Source: Promethearchaeota archaeon
Lineage (GTDB): Archaea; Asgardarchaeota; Lokiarchaeia; Sigyniarchaeales; SOKP01
NCBI GenBank assembly: GCA_016840085.1
Contig: JAEOTA010000015.1
Coordinates: forward strand, 1-44,160
DNA: 44,160 bases
Direction of reading: 5' to 3'
Below, one piece after another: positions 1 through 8,097 of this stretch (position 1 is the first letter of the stretch; each line of letters begins with the position of its first letter). Below the pieces are notes generated by a model. The model was not told the DNA's origin, searched no databases, and saw only the letters and a list, made by a program, of their open reading frames with translations. Position numbers and translations under genes: made by a program.

Positions 1-1
1 A

Positions 2-64
2 AGTGATTTAACTCCAGATGTTTTAAACGAATATGGAGATATATTATTTACATGCATGTATTAA
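2..64 (+). CDS. C-terminal tail of an upstream gene (partial)
   Basis: The window opens inside a reading frame that runs from base 2 to a TAA at 62-64 and encodes about 20 residues ending in DILFTCMY. The beginning lies outside the window. There is too little sequence to name a family, and a chance open frame of this length is possible. Confidence 0.25.
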   Translation, partial: SDLTPDVLNEYGDILFTCMY

Positions 65-233
65 TATAATCACTTCTTTCTAATAAATTTAACGATATAT
101 AATCTAATAATCAGAATTTATAAAAATGATACTTTAAAATATCAAATAAGATTTAAAAATGAATAGAATAATTCACAGCTCATTAGGATTCAGACTTCAA
201 AATCCTTTGATACTGTTTAATTTTTAATATTTA

Positions 234-455
234 TTAATTATTTTCAGAATTCTCTTCCAGAAATTTTATATCTTCAACGTTTAATAGCATATCACCATCT
301 TGTTCAGCCTGGTTAATGTAAAGATGGAGCCAATAATATTGATTATTAGATAAGCATTTTTTTAAGTTGTAATGGAGCAGGAACGACGCGAAGAATTCAT
401 GGCTTTTGGCGAACGCTACGAGCCACTGGATTTCTTTCTCGGTTAATCCCATCAT
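234..455 (-). CDS. Small helical protein of unknown function
   Basis: This is a 73-residue, mostly helical protein that begins MMGLTEKEIQWLVAFAKS and ends in an acidic tail. It lies 39 bases downstream of the P-loop kinase on the same strand and could be the last gene of that operon. The segment with LTEKEIQWL and NNQYYWL resembles short helical hairpins seen at the ends of some archaeal nucleic-acid-binding proteins, but that is only a resemblance. No cysteine pairs or membrane segments are visible. I do not recognise the family. Confidence 0.45.
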   Translation of the reverse strand: MMGLTEKEIQWLVAFAKSHEFFASFLLHYNLKKCLSNNQYYWLHLYINQAEQDGDMLLNVEDIKFLEENSENN

Positions 456-494
456 CGTTTAATAAATAAGATATATTGATATTAAATTCTATAC

Positions 495-1124
495 CTAAAA
501 ATATTCTCGAAAATTTAGGACATCTAAAATTTCTTCTGCGATCGTTTTGGGATCATTTATGCTGGTATCAACAAAATAATCTATAGGTCCTTTAGAAACA
601 GCTTCTAAAAAAATATTTCGTTGATCTAATATAAACTGAATTGTTGTTTCATTATGTCCTTTATCCTTCAAGCGTTCAGCTAAGACATTAGGAGGTGTAT
701 CTAAGATAACCTGAAAAGTTTTTATTCCGGGTAATTCCTTTTGAAGTATTTCAGAGTCTGGATACCATTTAATCTCCTCTGGGTTTTCTAGCAAATGAAA
801 GGTTTCTGAGGATTCACCTCCATTTAACCCAGAAATAAGTGGAATAAAACCTGCCTCTAAAAAATTTCTAGCGAGAGCAAAACTATTTTTATCGCCTAGA
901 CGGCATTGACGAAAATATTCTCCTTGATAATCAAAGGGTTTTAATTCACTCCATGAGGCGACTCTTCCCCCAAAAATCATATATCTTAAATCATCTATAT
1001 CAATATTAGCCGAAAAGGGGATTTTTTTTACTAATGCATCCGCTATTGTAGTTTTTCCAACTCCAGACCCCCCCCTGAGAAATAGCGCAACCCCCTTTTT
1101 TATACCAAATTTTAAATTACTCAT
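495..1124 (-). CDS. P-loop kinase, AAA_33/chloramphenicol phosphotransferase-like
   Basis: The protein has a clear Walker A motif, GGSGVGKTT, about 18 residues from the chosen start. An NIDIDDLRY segment follows that may bind substrate, and then comes a C-terminal half with the TPPNVLAERL helix typical of small-molecule P-loop kinases. The frame can be extended to a TTG at 1163, but the ATG at 1122-1124 is preferred. It lies 4 bases past the stop of the upstream methyltransferase gene and has a GAGGT Shine-Dalgarno motif 10 bases before it, giving 209 residues. Families with this layout phosphorylate antibiotics, nucleosides or sugars; the substrate cannot be read here. The position as the fourth gene of the glycosyltransferase/radical SAM/methyltransferase operon suggests modification of the same product or self-protection. 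Confidence 0.75.
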   Translation of the reverse strand: MSNLKFGIKKGVALFLRGGSGVGKTTIADALVKKIPFSANIDIDDLRYMIFGGRVASWSELKPFDYQGEYFRQCRLGDKNSFALARNFLEAGFIPLISGLNGGESSETFHLLENPEEIKWYPDSEILQKELPGIKTFQVILDTPPNVLAERLKDKGHNETTIQFILDQRNIFLEAVSKGPIDYFVDTSINDPKTIAEEILDVLNFREYF

Positions 1125-1128
1125 TTTC

Positions 1129-2892
1129 TTATGAACCTCTACATTGAGTCTCTTTTTTTGCAATTATTAAAGAGATACTACTTTTTCCCTGTTTAATTTG
1201 GGAAATTTTAAATTTGCCTTTTTTTAGAAGACTTTGAAATTCTTTAAGTGTTCTTTCTTTTCCACCTGTACACACAAGCAAATTAAAATTAAGGGTTATA
1301 CCAACATCATAATTAGAATCTTCTGGAACAATTATTTCAAATAAAATTAGTGTTCCATTTTCATTTAATGATAGATTTATATTTTTTAATATCGTCAGCA
1401 CTTTGGAGTCATCCCAATCATGAAGAACACGACTCATTACAATAGCATCTACTTTTATGGGTATTTCATTAAGAAAGTCTCCTGAGATGAATTTAATTTT
1501 AGATTTGATTTTATCATCTTTTATTGAGTTTTGAGCATTTTCGATAATTGTAGGTAAATCAAATAAGAATGCTTCTTCAATATGATCATTTTTAATTAAG
1601 ATTTTCTCCAAGAGAGGTCCAGATCCACCTCCGACATCCATAATAGTCTTTGTTTCATTAAAGTCATGTAGTAAAAGTAAATCATCATAATCTACACCGT
1701 ATTCTTTCATAGCTTTATGAAAAATCACACCCTTATCTTTATTCTTGTTGAAGTATTGAAAAACATCCGAATCATAAATATTTTTAAACTGAGATTTATA
1801 GGATTTTAAAGCGTCACATAATCTAGACATTACGATATAGTGTTCATCACCCCACATTAATGTAGCATATTTAAGACTTCTTGGATGACTTTCAGTTAAG
1901 AGATCACCAATGTAATTTACTTTAAATATTCCATTGAACTCAGTAATGAAATTCCATACCTTTAATAGTTTAATTATCATGTCTAAGGAATTATTAGGTA
2001 TTCCTAAGTATTCATTTAGTTTTTGAAAAGTGTTATATCCCTTTTTTATAGCTTCCAAGACTTCTAATTTAACTATAGAGTATAGAATTTGAGTAACCCA
2101 ATAACCAACCAGTTTTGCCATTAGGTTTTTTCTTGAAGAAATTTTTATCAAATTTGAATTTTCATCAACAACAGTATGAAAGATTTTACCATCCTCATTA
2201 ATTATAAATTTTTGATTAAAATTATCACACACAAAAGCAAAACCATTGTAAAACGGCTCAACCCACTTGTATTTCTGTTTATATAGTGGTTCTCCTGCTT
2301 TATTTATGTGAAATGCACCACGGTTATCTTTTACAATAGCATATCCTTTGTGAAATACACCCAATTCTTGGAAAGTCTTATCATTAATGAAATATCCCTC
2401 TTTATCGATATGTCTTGCATATCCATTGGAATCATAAACTACAGCAATTCCATACTTAAAATCTCCTACATATTTATATCGATCATTATAAGCAGAATTC
2501 CCATCTGTCTTAATATGAAAATAATTGCCATCTTTATCTCTAACCACACATCTTTCCTCTTGAAAATTGCCAACCCATTTAAATCTTTCTCCATATAATG
2601 GTTCTCCTTCCAAGTTTATATGATACCATCCAGAATCATCCATAACTGCCGCGATTTTCTCATAAAATCCAAAAGTTTTCAGAAATCTTTTATTATAAAT
2701 TGATTCTCCATTAAGATCGATATGGTAAGAGCCTGACTCATCCATTACCGCAGCTACACCTGGAGAGTGGAAACTCATGACTGATTTAAATCTTTTCTGA
2801 TACAATGGTTTTCCACTATAAAGATGGTGAGTTTCATCCATTGAAAGGCTGATTTTATCTAAATTTATTTCATTATTAGTTATAACATTCAA
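1129..2892 (-). CDS. WG-repeat domain fused to family-2 O-methyltransferase
   Basis: This 587-residue fusion starts at a TTG one base after the radical SAM stop, with an AAAGGCG motif about 8 bases upstream. Residues about 25-235 are tandem beta repeats of the WG (KWG) type, each with an aromatic-glycine core such as YHINLEGEPLYGERFKWVG. Residues about 250-580 form an SAM-dependent O-methyltransferase of the plant caffeate/acetylserotonin type. This part has an N-terminal helical dimerisation and winged-helix part, the SAM-binding glycine motif MDVGGGSGP near 415, and the catalytic-histidine motif VLHDWDD near 490. The enzyme part should methylate a hydroxyl on a small acceptor. The WG repeats probably bind a ligand or partner. 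Such a fusion is unusual. The operon context suggests tailoring of a glycosylated or radical-SAM-modified product. Confidence 0.85.
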   Translation of the reverse strand: MNVITNNEINLDKISLSMDETHHLYSGKPLYQKRFKSVMSFHSPGVAAVMDESGSYHIDLNGESIYNKRFLKTFGFYEKIAAVMDDSGWYHINLEGEPLYGERFKWVGNFQEERCVVRDKDGNYFHIKTDGNSAYNDRYKYVGDFKYGIAVVYDSNGYARHIDKEGYFINDKTFQELGVFHKGYAIVKDNRGAFHINKAGEPLYKQKYKWVEPFYNGFAFVCDNFNQKFIINEDGKIFHTVVDENSNLIKISSRKNLMAKLVGYWVTQILYSIVKLEVLEAIKKGYNTFQKLNEYLGIPNNSLDMIIKLLKVWNFITEFNGIFKVNYIGDLLTESHPRSLKYATLMWGDEHYIVMSRLCDALKSYKSQFKNIYDSDVFQYFNKNKDKGVIFHKAMKEYGVDYDDLLLLHDFNETKTIMDVGGGSGPLLEKILIKNDHIEEAFLFDLPTIIENAQNSIKDDKIKSKIKFISGDFLNEIPIKVDAIVMSRVLHDWDDSKVLTILKNINLSLNENGTLILFEIIVPEDSNYDVGITLNFNLLVCTGGKERTLKEFQSLLKKGKFKISQIKQGKSSISLIIAKKETQCRGS

Positions 2893-2893
2893 T

Positions 2894-3934
2894 TTAACAC
2901 GCCTTTATATCTTGTATTGGTTTTCTCATATTACACATTCGACAAACTTCATAATTTCCCCAATTTTTGATTAAATTAGTATAGTTTGAGCTAGTCCATA
3001 ATTCCATGAAATTCTTATCTTTCACATTTCCAAAATTACCAAGTGTTCTTCTTAAGTCATCTGGAGCACAGCACACATTAAATATTCCATCCCAAGCAAT
3101 CCAAGCTTCTCTACCTAAGAAGGGGCAAATAAAATTCTTTGGGATTTTATTATTTTTAGTAGAATAGGGAAAGGGGTAAATATTATCAAGTATAATCTTT
3201 CTATTATTTTCTAATCTTTCATTCCGGGTGATTTTATACAGTTCTTTAGCAATCTTATTCCATTGCTTTATTGAGGCCCAATCATTTCTTAGTGATTCAT
3301 TTTCTAATTCAGGATGAGTAATCCAGAGATGATGCCCTTTAAAACGATCAATATTCATCTTTATAGCCATCCTAACAAGTTCTGGTATTTCATTAATATT
3401 TCTTTTCATAAATGTAGACTGGAAGGTTATAGTAGGATTATTTACGCCTTTTCTTCTAATTTCATCCCGAATTTGAATGAATTTCTTAATGTTTGTAATT
3501 TGCTTTTTGAAGTTAATTCCTTTCATAATTGATTCATTTGTTTCTTTAGAAATGCCATTAATGGAAATTTTAACATCACTAGCAATAGGTAAAATTAATT
3601 TCGCCCATTCTTTAACTCCTAATCGTGGAAAAGTACCGTTTGTTGTTAAATTGAGTTTAAGGTTATGATGCTTAATCAGATTTATCAGATCTATAAAATT
3701 TTTATATAAAAGTGGTTCACCCATAGTACTTGGTATAATCTCTTTTAAACCATGATTTACAGCATTTTCGACAACTTCTTCGATAATTTTAAAATCCATA
3801 ATTCTATTTATCTTCCTTTTGCCAAGATTATAATAGCTGTGTTCTTCGCACATGATACAATGAATATTGCACTGATCTGGATTTGTATCAAATGTAATTC
3901 GCCAAGGGGTTTTTAACTTTTTTTCAATGATCAA
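2894..3934 (-). CDS. Radical SAM protein with SPASM-like C-terminus
   Basis: A 346-residue protein. The N-terminal cysteine cluster C22-x3-C26-x2-C29 (QCNIHCIMCEEH) binds the radical SAM 4Fe-4S cluster. A second cysteine-rich region near the end (FICPFLG, NVCCAPDD, EVCRMCNMR) fits a SPASM or Twitch-type auxiliary iron-sulfur domain, as in enzymes that modify peptides, sugars or cofactors. The start is a TTG at 3934 that overlaps the end of the glycosyltransferase gene by 11 bases, with a GAGGG motif about 8 bases upstream. Translation is therefore probably coupled. The exact reaction is not evident. The immediate downstream neighbour is the O-methyltransferase fusion. Confidence 0.88.
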   Translation of the reverse strand: MIIEKKLKTPWRITFDTNPDQCNIHCIMCEEHSYYNLGKRKINRIMDFKIIEEVVENAVNHGLKEIIPSTMGEPLLYKNFIDLINLIKHHNLKLNLTTNGTFPRLGVKEWAKLILPIASDVKISINGISKETNESIMKGINFKKQITNIKKFIQIRDEIRRKGVNNPTITFQSTFMKRNINEIPELVRMAIKMNIDRFKGHHLWITHPELENESLRNDWASIKQWNKIAKELYKITRNERLENNRKIILDNIYPFPYSTKNNKIPKNFICPFLGREAWIAWDGIFNVCCAPDDLRRTLGNFGNVKDKNFMELWTSSNYTNLIKNWGNYEVCRMCNMRKPIQDIKAC

Positions 3935-5201
3935 TCATCAATCCCTCTTTTTTTCTTAAGAGTTTAACATATAATTTCTCTATTTCCTCGACATCTTCCC
4001 GTATTGATCGCACATAAGTCTCTTGTGAATATCTTTCTATAAGATTCGGATTCTCGATGAATAAATTCATTTTTACTATCAAATCTTCAACATTTCCAGG
4101 TTCAAATAATAAACCATTTTTCTCATGGGTAACTAACTCAGCCATGCCTCCTAAATTACTCGTGATGACAGGAATTTTAGCTAAAAATGCTTCATGTATG
4201 ACTAAGGGTGAATTTTCATACCAAATAGAGGGGACAACCAAGACATCGATATTGGATAAAACTTTACCTATATCATTATAATTATACCCTCCCTTGAAGT
4301 TAATTGCAGTATTTAAACACCGATTTTTAAGATACATTGATGAACTTGGTAATTTTCCATAAATATTCAACTCCGCTTTTGAATGATCAACTTCATTGAA
4401 TGCAATTATTAATAAGGAGATCCCCTTAACAGGGATAATTCTTCCTAAAAAGCCAAATCTAATTTTCCTAGAAGGAAACTTCTTAACTCCATTTATAATT
4501 TCTTTGTCGAATCCATAATCCATATGGACTACTTTGTCTTCTGGGAAACCATAATTTATGTACAATTTTCTAAGGAACTTAGATGGAGCAATAAATAAAT
4601 CCACTTTATTATTTACTTTTGCCAGCATTTCTATCCAGAGTTGAATCTCATGATCAGCTTCTACTTCTGAAGTAAAATATTTTGCATTACATTCCATGCA
4701 TTTATCTTTATTTGGACCAGTGCATAGAGTAAAATCATCCCTTATTAATTGCCCCCTGATACACATCATCCAAAAGTCATGTAAAGTAAAAATAATAGGA
4801 ATTTGATATTCCTTAATTATATCAATGATAAGAGTTGTTAAATGACTTAAGTGATTGATATGAACAATATCGGGGTTTAATTTTTCAAACTGTTTCCTGA
4901 AAATTTCTGCTATTCTAAAATCTTGATATTTACTTCTAAAAGTATAATCTCTCCCTGGCTTATTGACTCTTATAATTTTAATCCCATTTTCAACGGTTTC
5001 AGATACTTTATAATATTTTTCGAACTCATCCTCTATACGAGTAAAAATTATAACTTCATGTTCTTTAGAAAGTTCAATGCATTTATTGAATGTATAAACC
5101 TCAGAACCAGCCATATAATATGGAGGAAATCCATGAATAATGACTAAGATTTTTAGTTTCGTTTTAACTTTTTTTGCCTTTTGGTATAAATTATAATCCA
5201 T
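3924..5201 (-). CDS. GT4-family glycosyltransferase
   Basis: A 425-residue GT-B fold glycosyltransferase and the first gene of the four- or five-gene operon. The N-terminal Rossmann segment carries the usual GFPPYYMAGSEVYT signature after a KILVIIHG strand. The C-terminal half carries the nucleotide-sugar-binding E-x7-E motif in ENSPLVIHEAF, followed by VITSNLGGMAELV. It should transfer a sugar from a nucleotide donor to a lipid, glycan or small-molecule acceptor at the cytoplasmic face of the membrane. An AAGGAGATGA Shine-Dalgarno motif lies 10 bases before the ATG at 5199-5201. There is no membrane segment. An insertion near 150-200 with several cysteines (MCIRGQL, LCTGPNKDKCMECNAK) is present in a subset of GT4 enzymes. 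Confidence 0.9.
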   Translation of the reverse strand: MDYNLYQKAKKVKTKLKILVIIHGFPPYYMAGSEVYTFNKCIELSKEHEVIIFTRIEDEFEKYYKVSETVENGIKIIRVNKPGRDYTFRSKYQDFRIAEIFRKQFEKLNPDIVHINHLSHLTTLIIDIIKEYQIPIIFTLHDFWMMCIRGQLIRDDFTLCTGPNKDKCMECNAKYFTSEVEADHEIQLWIEMLAKVNNKVDLFIAPSKFLRKLYINYGFPEDKVVHMDYGFDKEIINGVKKFPSRKIRFGFLGRIIPVKGISLLIIAFNEVDHSKAELNIYGKLPSSSMYLKNRCLNTAINFKGGYNYNDIGKVLSNIDVLVVPSIWYENSPLVIHEAFLAKIPVITSNLGGMAELVTHEKNGLLFEPGNVEDLIVKMNLFIENPNLIERYSQETYVRSIREDVEEIEKLYVKLLRKKEGLMIDH

Positions 5202-5362
5202 AACATGTCATCTCCTTAAGAACTTATTCAATTGATGTCAATCAAGGGTAAAGAGTAGTCCCTTCTTGGAATAAGTTCATTTGGATTGTTATAATATTAA
5301 TATTACAATAGAGTTAATAATATTTTTCTATGGTCTTTTATCTTTTAGTCGTTGTAAAGGTT

Positions 5363-5500
5363 CTACACATTTAACTTTTTAAATCTTTCCGCGTCTAATC
5401 GCTCATTACACAACTCATCGCATCGCTGTATATAAGGATTGCTCCTGCCAACATGAAAAAACTCCACCTTTTCCTATATCTCACAGAGTTGATATATCAA
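5363..5500 (-). pseudogene. Decayed C-terminal fragment of an RNase HI-like gene
   Basis: The minus strand encodes VEFFHVGRSNPYIQRCDEL followed by CNERLDAERFKKLNV and a TAG at 5363-5365. The H-x-G...N-x-x-x-RCDEL pattern is the C-terminal catalytic histidine and aspartate region of RNase HI. There is no intact upstream part: an in-frame TAG precedes the fragment and the frame dissolves beyond about 5500. A related copy lies at 33216-33420 with roughly 85% base identity over the shared 110 bases. The fragment sits between the glycosyltransferase start and the MBL gene, and the glycosyltransferase promoter may have to lie within or beside it. Confidence 0.55.
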
Positions 5501-5519
5501 ATTTTATATTAATAACATT

Positions 5520-7055
5520 CTAAATAACGAATTTTTGCTCTTCTTTTAATTGGATAACATTGTCAAAATTCTCTTTAAACCAAGTAGGGTTTTCAGTATG
5601 AACTGGAATAATGTACTCGGGGTCAATAGTTTCGATTGCCCACAATAAATCGCTTTTTGATGCGTGTCCAGATGCGTGAAATCCTTTTGTAAATTCAGGC
5701 TTCACTCGTCCTCTTTCATTTAGAATTTCGAATCCATAGACATTGAATCCGAAGTGTTTGAGCCAATTGTTTAATCGTATAAAGTCAAATTCCGATTCTT
5801 CTTCGAAAGCTTCACTTGAGGAGTAGATATAAGTTCCATCTTGGGGTTTTATATCGAGCAAATGTTTAATCTCATAAAATGAGAAACATAATATGTATTT
5901 ATCAGGAGCTTTTGAAATCTCAGTGGGATCTATATAATTAACCTGGTTTTTCAAGAAGTTTTCTTCCCAATAATTCTTACCGGACTTATATTCACCATAC
6001 ACTAAGATATCACTCGTTCTATCAACTTTATCGACTTGTTCAAGAGATTTTAGTAAATAAGCTTGTTTTGCGGGAATCACGATGTTTCGACCAACTTTCG
6101 AACCAATTTTTTTAAATCCTTCAAGTCTTTCGAAGTTTCTTGCGGAAAAATCAGCAACAACAATTCCTTTTGCCTCTTCAATAATCTTAAGGCAATTTTC
6201 ATAGACAATTTCCTCTGATTCCTCGGTATCTTCTCTTGAGGCTCTTGTTCCTTCGATAATTAGTACAGATGCATCTTTAGCATTATTGATAAATTTTTTA
6301 CTTTTATCAGCATTTTTTCCATGAAGGCGAAAATCACCCGTATAAGCAATCGTAAGATCACTAGAAAGTAGATATCCTGTTGCGCCGAAAATCGAATGAT
6401 CTACTGGAAAGCATTTAATTTCGAATTGAGTTGGATTATTTGTTAAATCGCATAAATCACTGCATTCTAGTGTTTTCATGGTTCCATCTTTCTCAGGGGC
6501 ATTTTTTATATTTGTTGTCATAAACCATTCAAAAGTATCTGGATATTCTTGTGAGCAAACAATGTTGCGGGTTTGGTAAGCACCACTTATTGCTTTTATT
6601 GTTTTATCGGATAATCCTTTTGTTTTTTTACAAAAAAACGCAACTTCTAGTTGATGTGTAAGTCTTGAGGAGTCTGTCATTCCTTTTACTAAAGCAAAAC
6701 TAGTCGGAGAGGCGATAATTGGAATCTCAGTATTTAATAAGCCGATATTTCCATAGTGGTCCATGTGAGCATGACTTAATAAAATTGCCTCAATATTTAA
6801 AGTTGGAAAACTTGAGGTGTCAAGATCTGGTGGAATTAGTTCTTTTCGATAATTATTTAATTTTGGAATGAGATTTAAGTGAATTAGGTCATAAATACCT
6901 CTAGAAGGTCTATCTTTTAAAAATTCTTGAAAAAATTGACTATATTTTTTAAAATTCATACCAAAATCGAGGAACACACCTTTTCCATTTTCTTCGACAT
7001 AAATTTTATTTCCTCCAATGGTGTTAGCACCATCAAACACAGTTATAGACGTCAT
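5520..7055 (-). CDS. RNase J-like metallo-beta-lactamase fold protein
   Basis: A 511-residue MBL/beta-CASP-like protein. Metal-binding motifs are HAHMDH, FPVDHS and GDFRLHG in the N-terminal half, and HASGHAS with PVHTEN near the C-terminus, the order seen in RNase J and related RNA-processing nucleases. The frame can be opened from 7124, but the Met at 7053-7055 starts MTSITVFDGANTIGG, which matches the beginning of the paralogue at 27895, so that start is chosen. The catalytic histidines and aspartates all look intact. The likely role is RNA 5'-end processing or decay in the cytoplasm. The TPR gene lies 56-125 bases upstream on the same strand, so the two may be co-transcribed. Confidence 0.85.
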   Translation of the reverse strand: MTSITVFDGANTIGGNKIYVEENGKGVFLDFGMNFKKYSQFFQEFLKDRPSRGIYDLIHLNLIPKLNNYRKELIPPDLDTSSFPTLNIEAILLSHAHMDHYGNIGLLNTEIPIIASPTSFALVKGMTDSSRLTHQLEVAFFCKKTKGLSDKTIKAISGAYQTRNIVCSQEYPDTFEWFMTTNIKNAPEKDGTMKTLECSDLCDLTNNPTQFEIKCFPVDHSIFGATGYLLSSDLTIAYTGDFRLHGKNADKSKKFINNAKDASVLIIEGTRASREDTEESEEIVYENCLKIIEEAKGIVVADFSARNFERLEGFKKIGSKVGRNIVIPAKQAYLLKSLEQVDKVDRTSDILVYGEYKSGKNYWEENFLKNQVNYIDPTEISKAPDKYILCFSFYEIKHLLDIKPQDGTYIYSSSEAFEEESEFDFIRLNNWLKHFGFNVYGFEILNERGRVKPEFTKGFHASGHASKSDLLWAIETIDPEYIIPVHTENPTWFKENFDNVIQLKEEQKFVI

Positions 7056-7179
7056 AAACTTATTCCCATGATAAACATTCATTTTGAACTTTTTAAATAT
7101 TAGTGTTTGAAAATTTTTTTTCAAAGCTTGTTCTTTTGCTATAAATCCTTTTTAACCCATTTTCGCATGCTAAACTAAC

Positions 7180-8019
7180 TTAACTCGATTTATTATAGTT
7201 CAAATTGTTTTTATCGAAATGAAGCTTCCAAAGCTTACCATTTTCATCCTCATAAATAAAACCGTCATCAGTTTCTTTAATTCGTCTGAAATCTAATCGA
7301 ATCATTTGAATTCCTTCATTTTTCGGAGTTTCTGAAATAGGTTCCAAAAACTTTTTCATTATTTCTTTTTGTTGCCTTGCGTCTTCAAAATTTGGATCAA
7401 TTTTAAGTGCTTGCTTCATGCATTTAATAGCTTCATTAAAATCTCCTAAGCAACTTAGCACTATTCCCTTTCTAAACCATGCATATTTAAACTTAGGATC
7501 AATCTGTATTGTTTCGTCATAATATGTAATAGCTTCATTTAGCTTTCCTGAAAGTTCACAAGCCATTCCTTTCGCAAATACGGCATCGATATATAAGGGG
7601 TCAATTCTAAGGGCTTTCTCATGACAGCGAATTGCTTCTTCAAATCTTCCTAAAACACCAACAGTCATTCCTTTTCTAAACCAAGCTTCTTTATTAATAG
7701 GGTTGAAGCTTAATAATTTATCGTAGTGCTCATTTGCTTTTTCATATTCTTGTAAATTATACAGAGCTATACCACTATTAAGCATAGTTTCCTCATCTTT
7801 GGGATTCAGCATGAGTATATTATTATAGCATTCAAGTGCTTCATGATATCTTCCCATTAATCCTAATGCTACAGCTTTATAATACAAGAGATCTACATCT
7901 TTAGGATTCGTTTTAAGTAATTTATTAAAACATTCAATAGCTTCAGCAAATTTACCTTGATTAATTAAATCTACTCCCATATCAAGCCATTTATCCGCAA
8001 TCTTACTGTTTTCTTCCAT
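7180..8019 (-). CDS. Tetratricopeptide repeat protein
   Basis: A 279-residue protein built from about six consecutive TPR units, for example AIECFNKLLKTNPKD, ALECYNNILMLNPKD, AIRCHEKALRIDP and AIKCMKQALKIDPNF. It ends in a short beta-rich tail (DDGFIYEDENGKLWKLHFD). TPR arrays act as protein-protein docking scaffolds. It is upstream of and collinear with the RNase J-like gene, so it may tether that nuclease to a partner. A broken N-terminal piece of a close paralogue lies at 19502-19627. There is no signal peptide or membrane segment. Confidence 0.88.
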   Translation of the reverse strand: MEENSKIADKWLDMGVDLINQGKFAEAIECFNKLLKTNPKDVDLLYYKAVALGLMGRYHEALECYNNILMLNPKDEETMLNSGIALYNLQEYEKANEHYDKLLSFNPINKEAWFRKGMTVGVLGRFEEAIRCHEKALRIDPLYIDAVFAKGMACELSGKLNEAITYYDETIQIDPKFKYAWFRKGIVLSCLGDFNEAIKCMKQALKIDPNFEDARQQKEIMKKFLEPISETPKNEGIQMIRLDFRRIKETDDGFIYEDENGKLWKLHFDKNNLNYNKSS

Positions 8020-8097
8020 ATTCGATCAATTTTTTTAGGGTGGATATAAAATTCAGTGATGAGAAGTAAGAATTTTAATTTTAAATATTAAAAAAAT

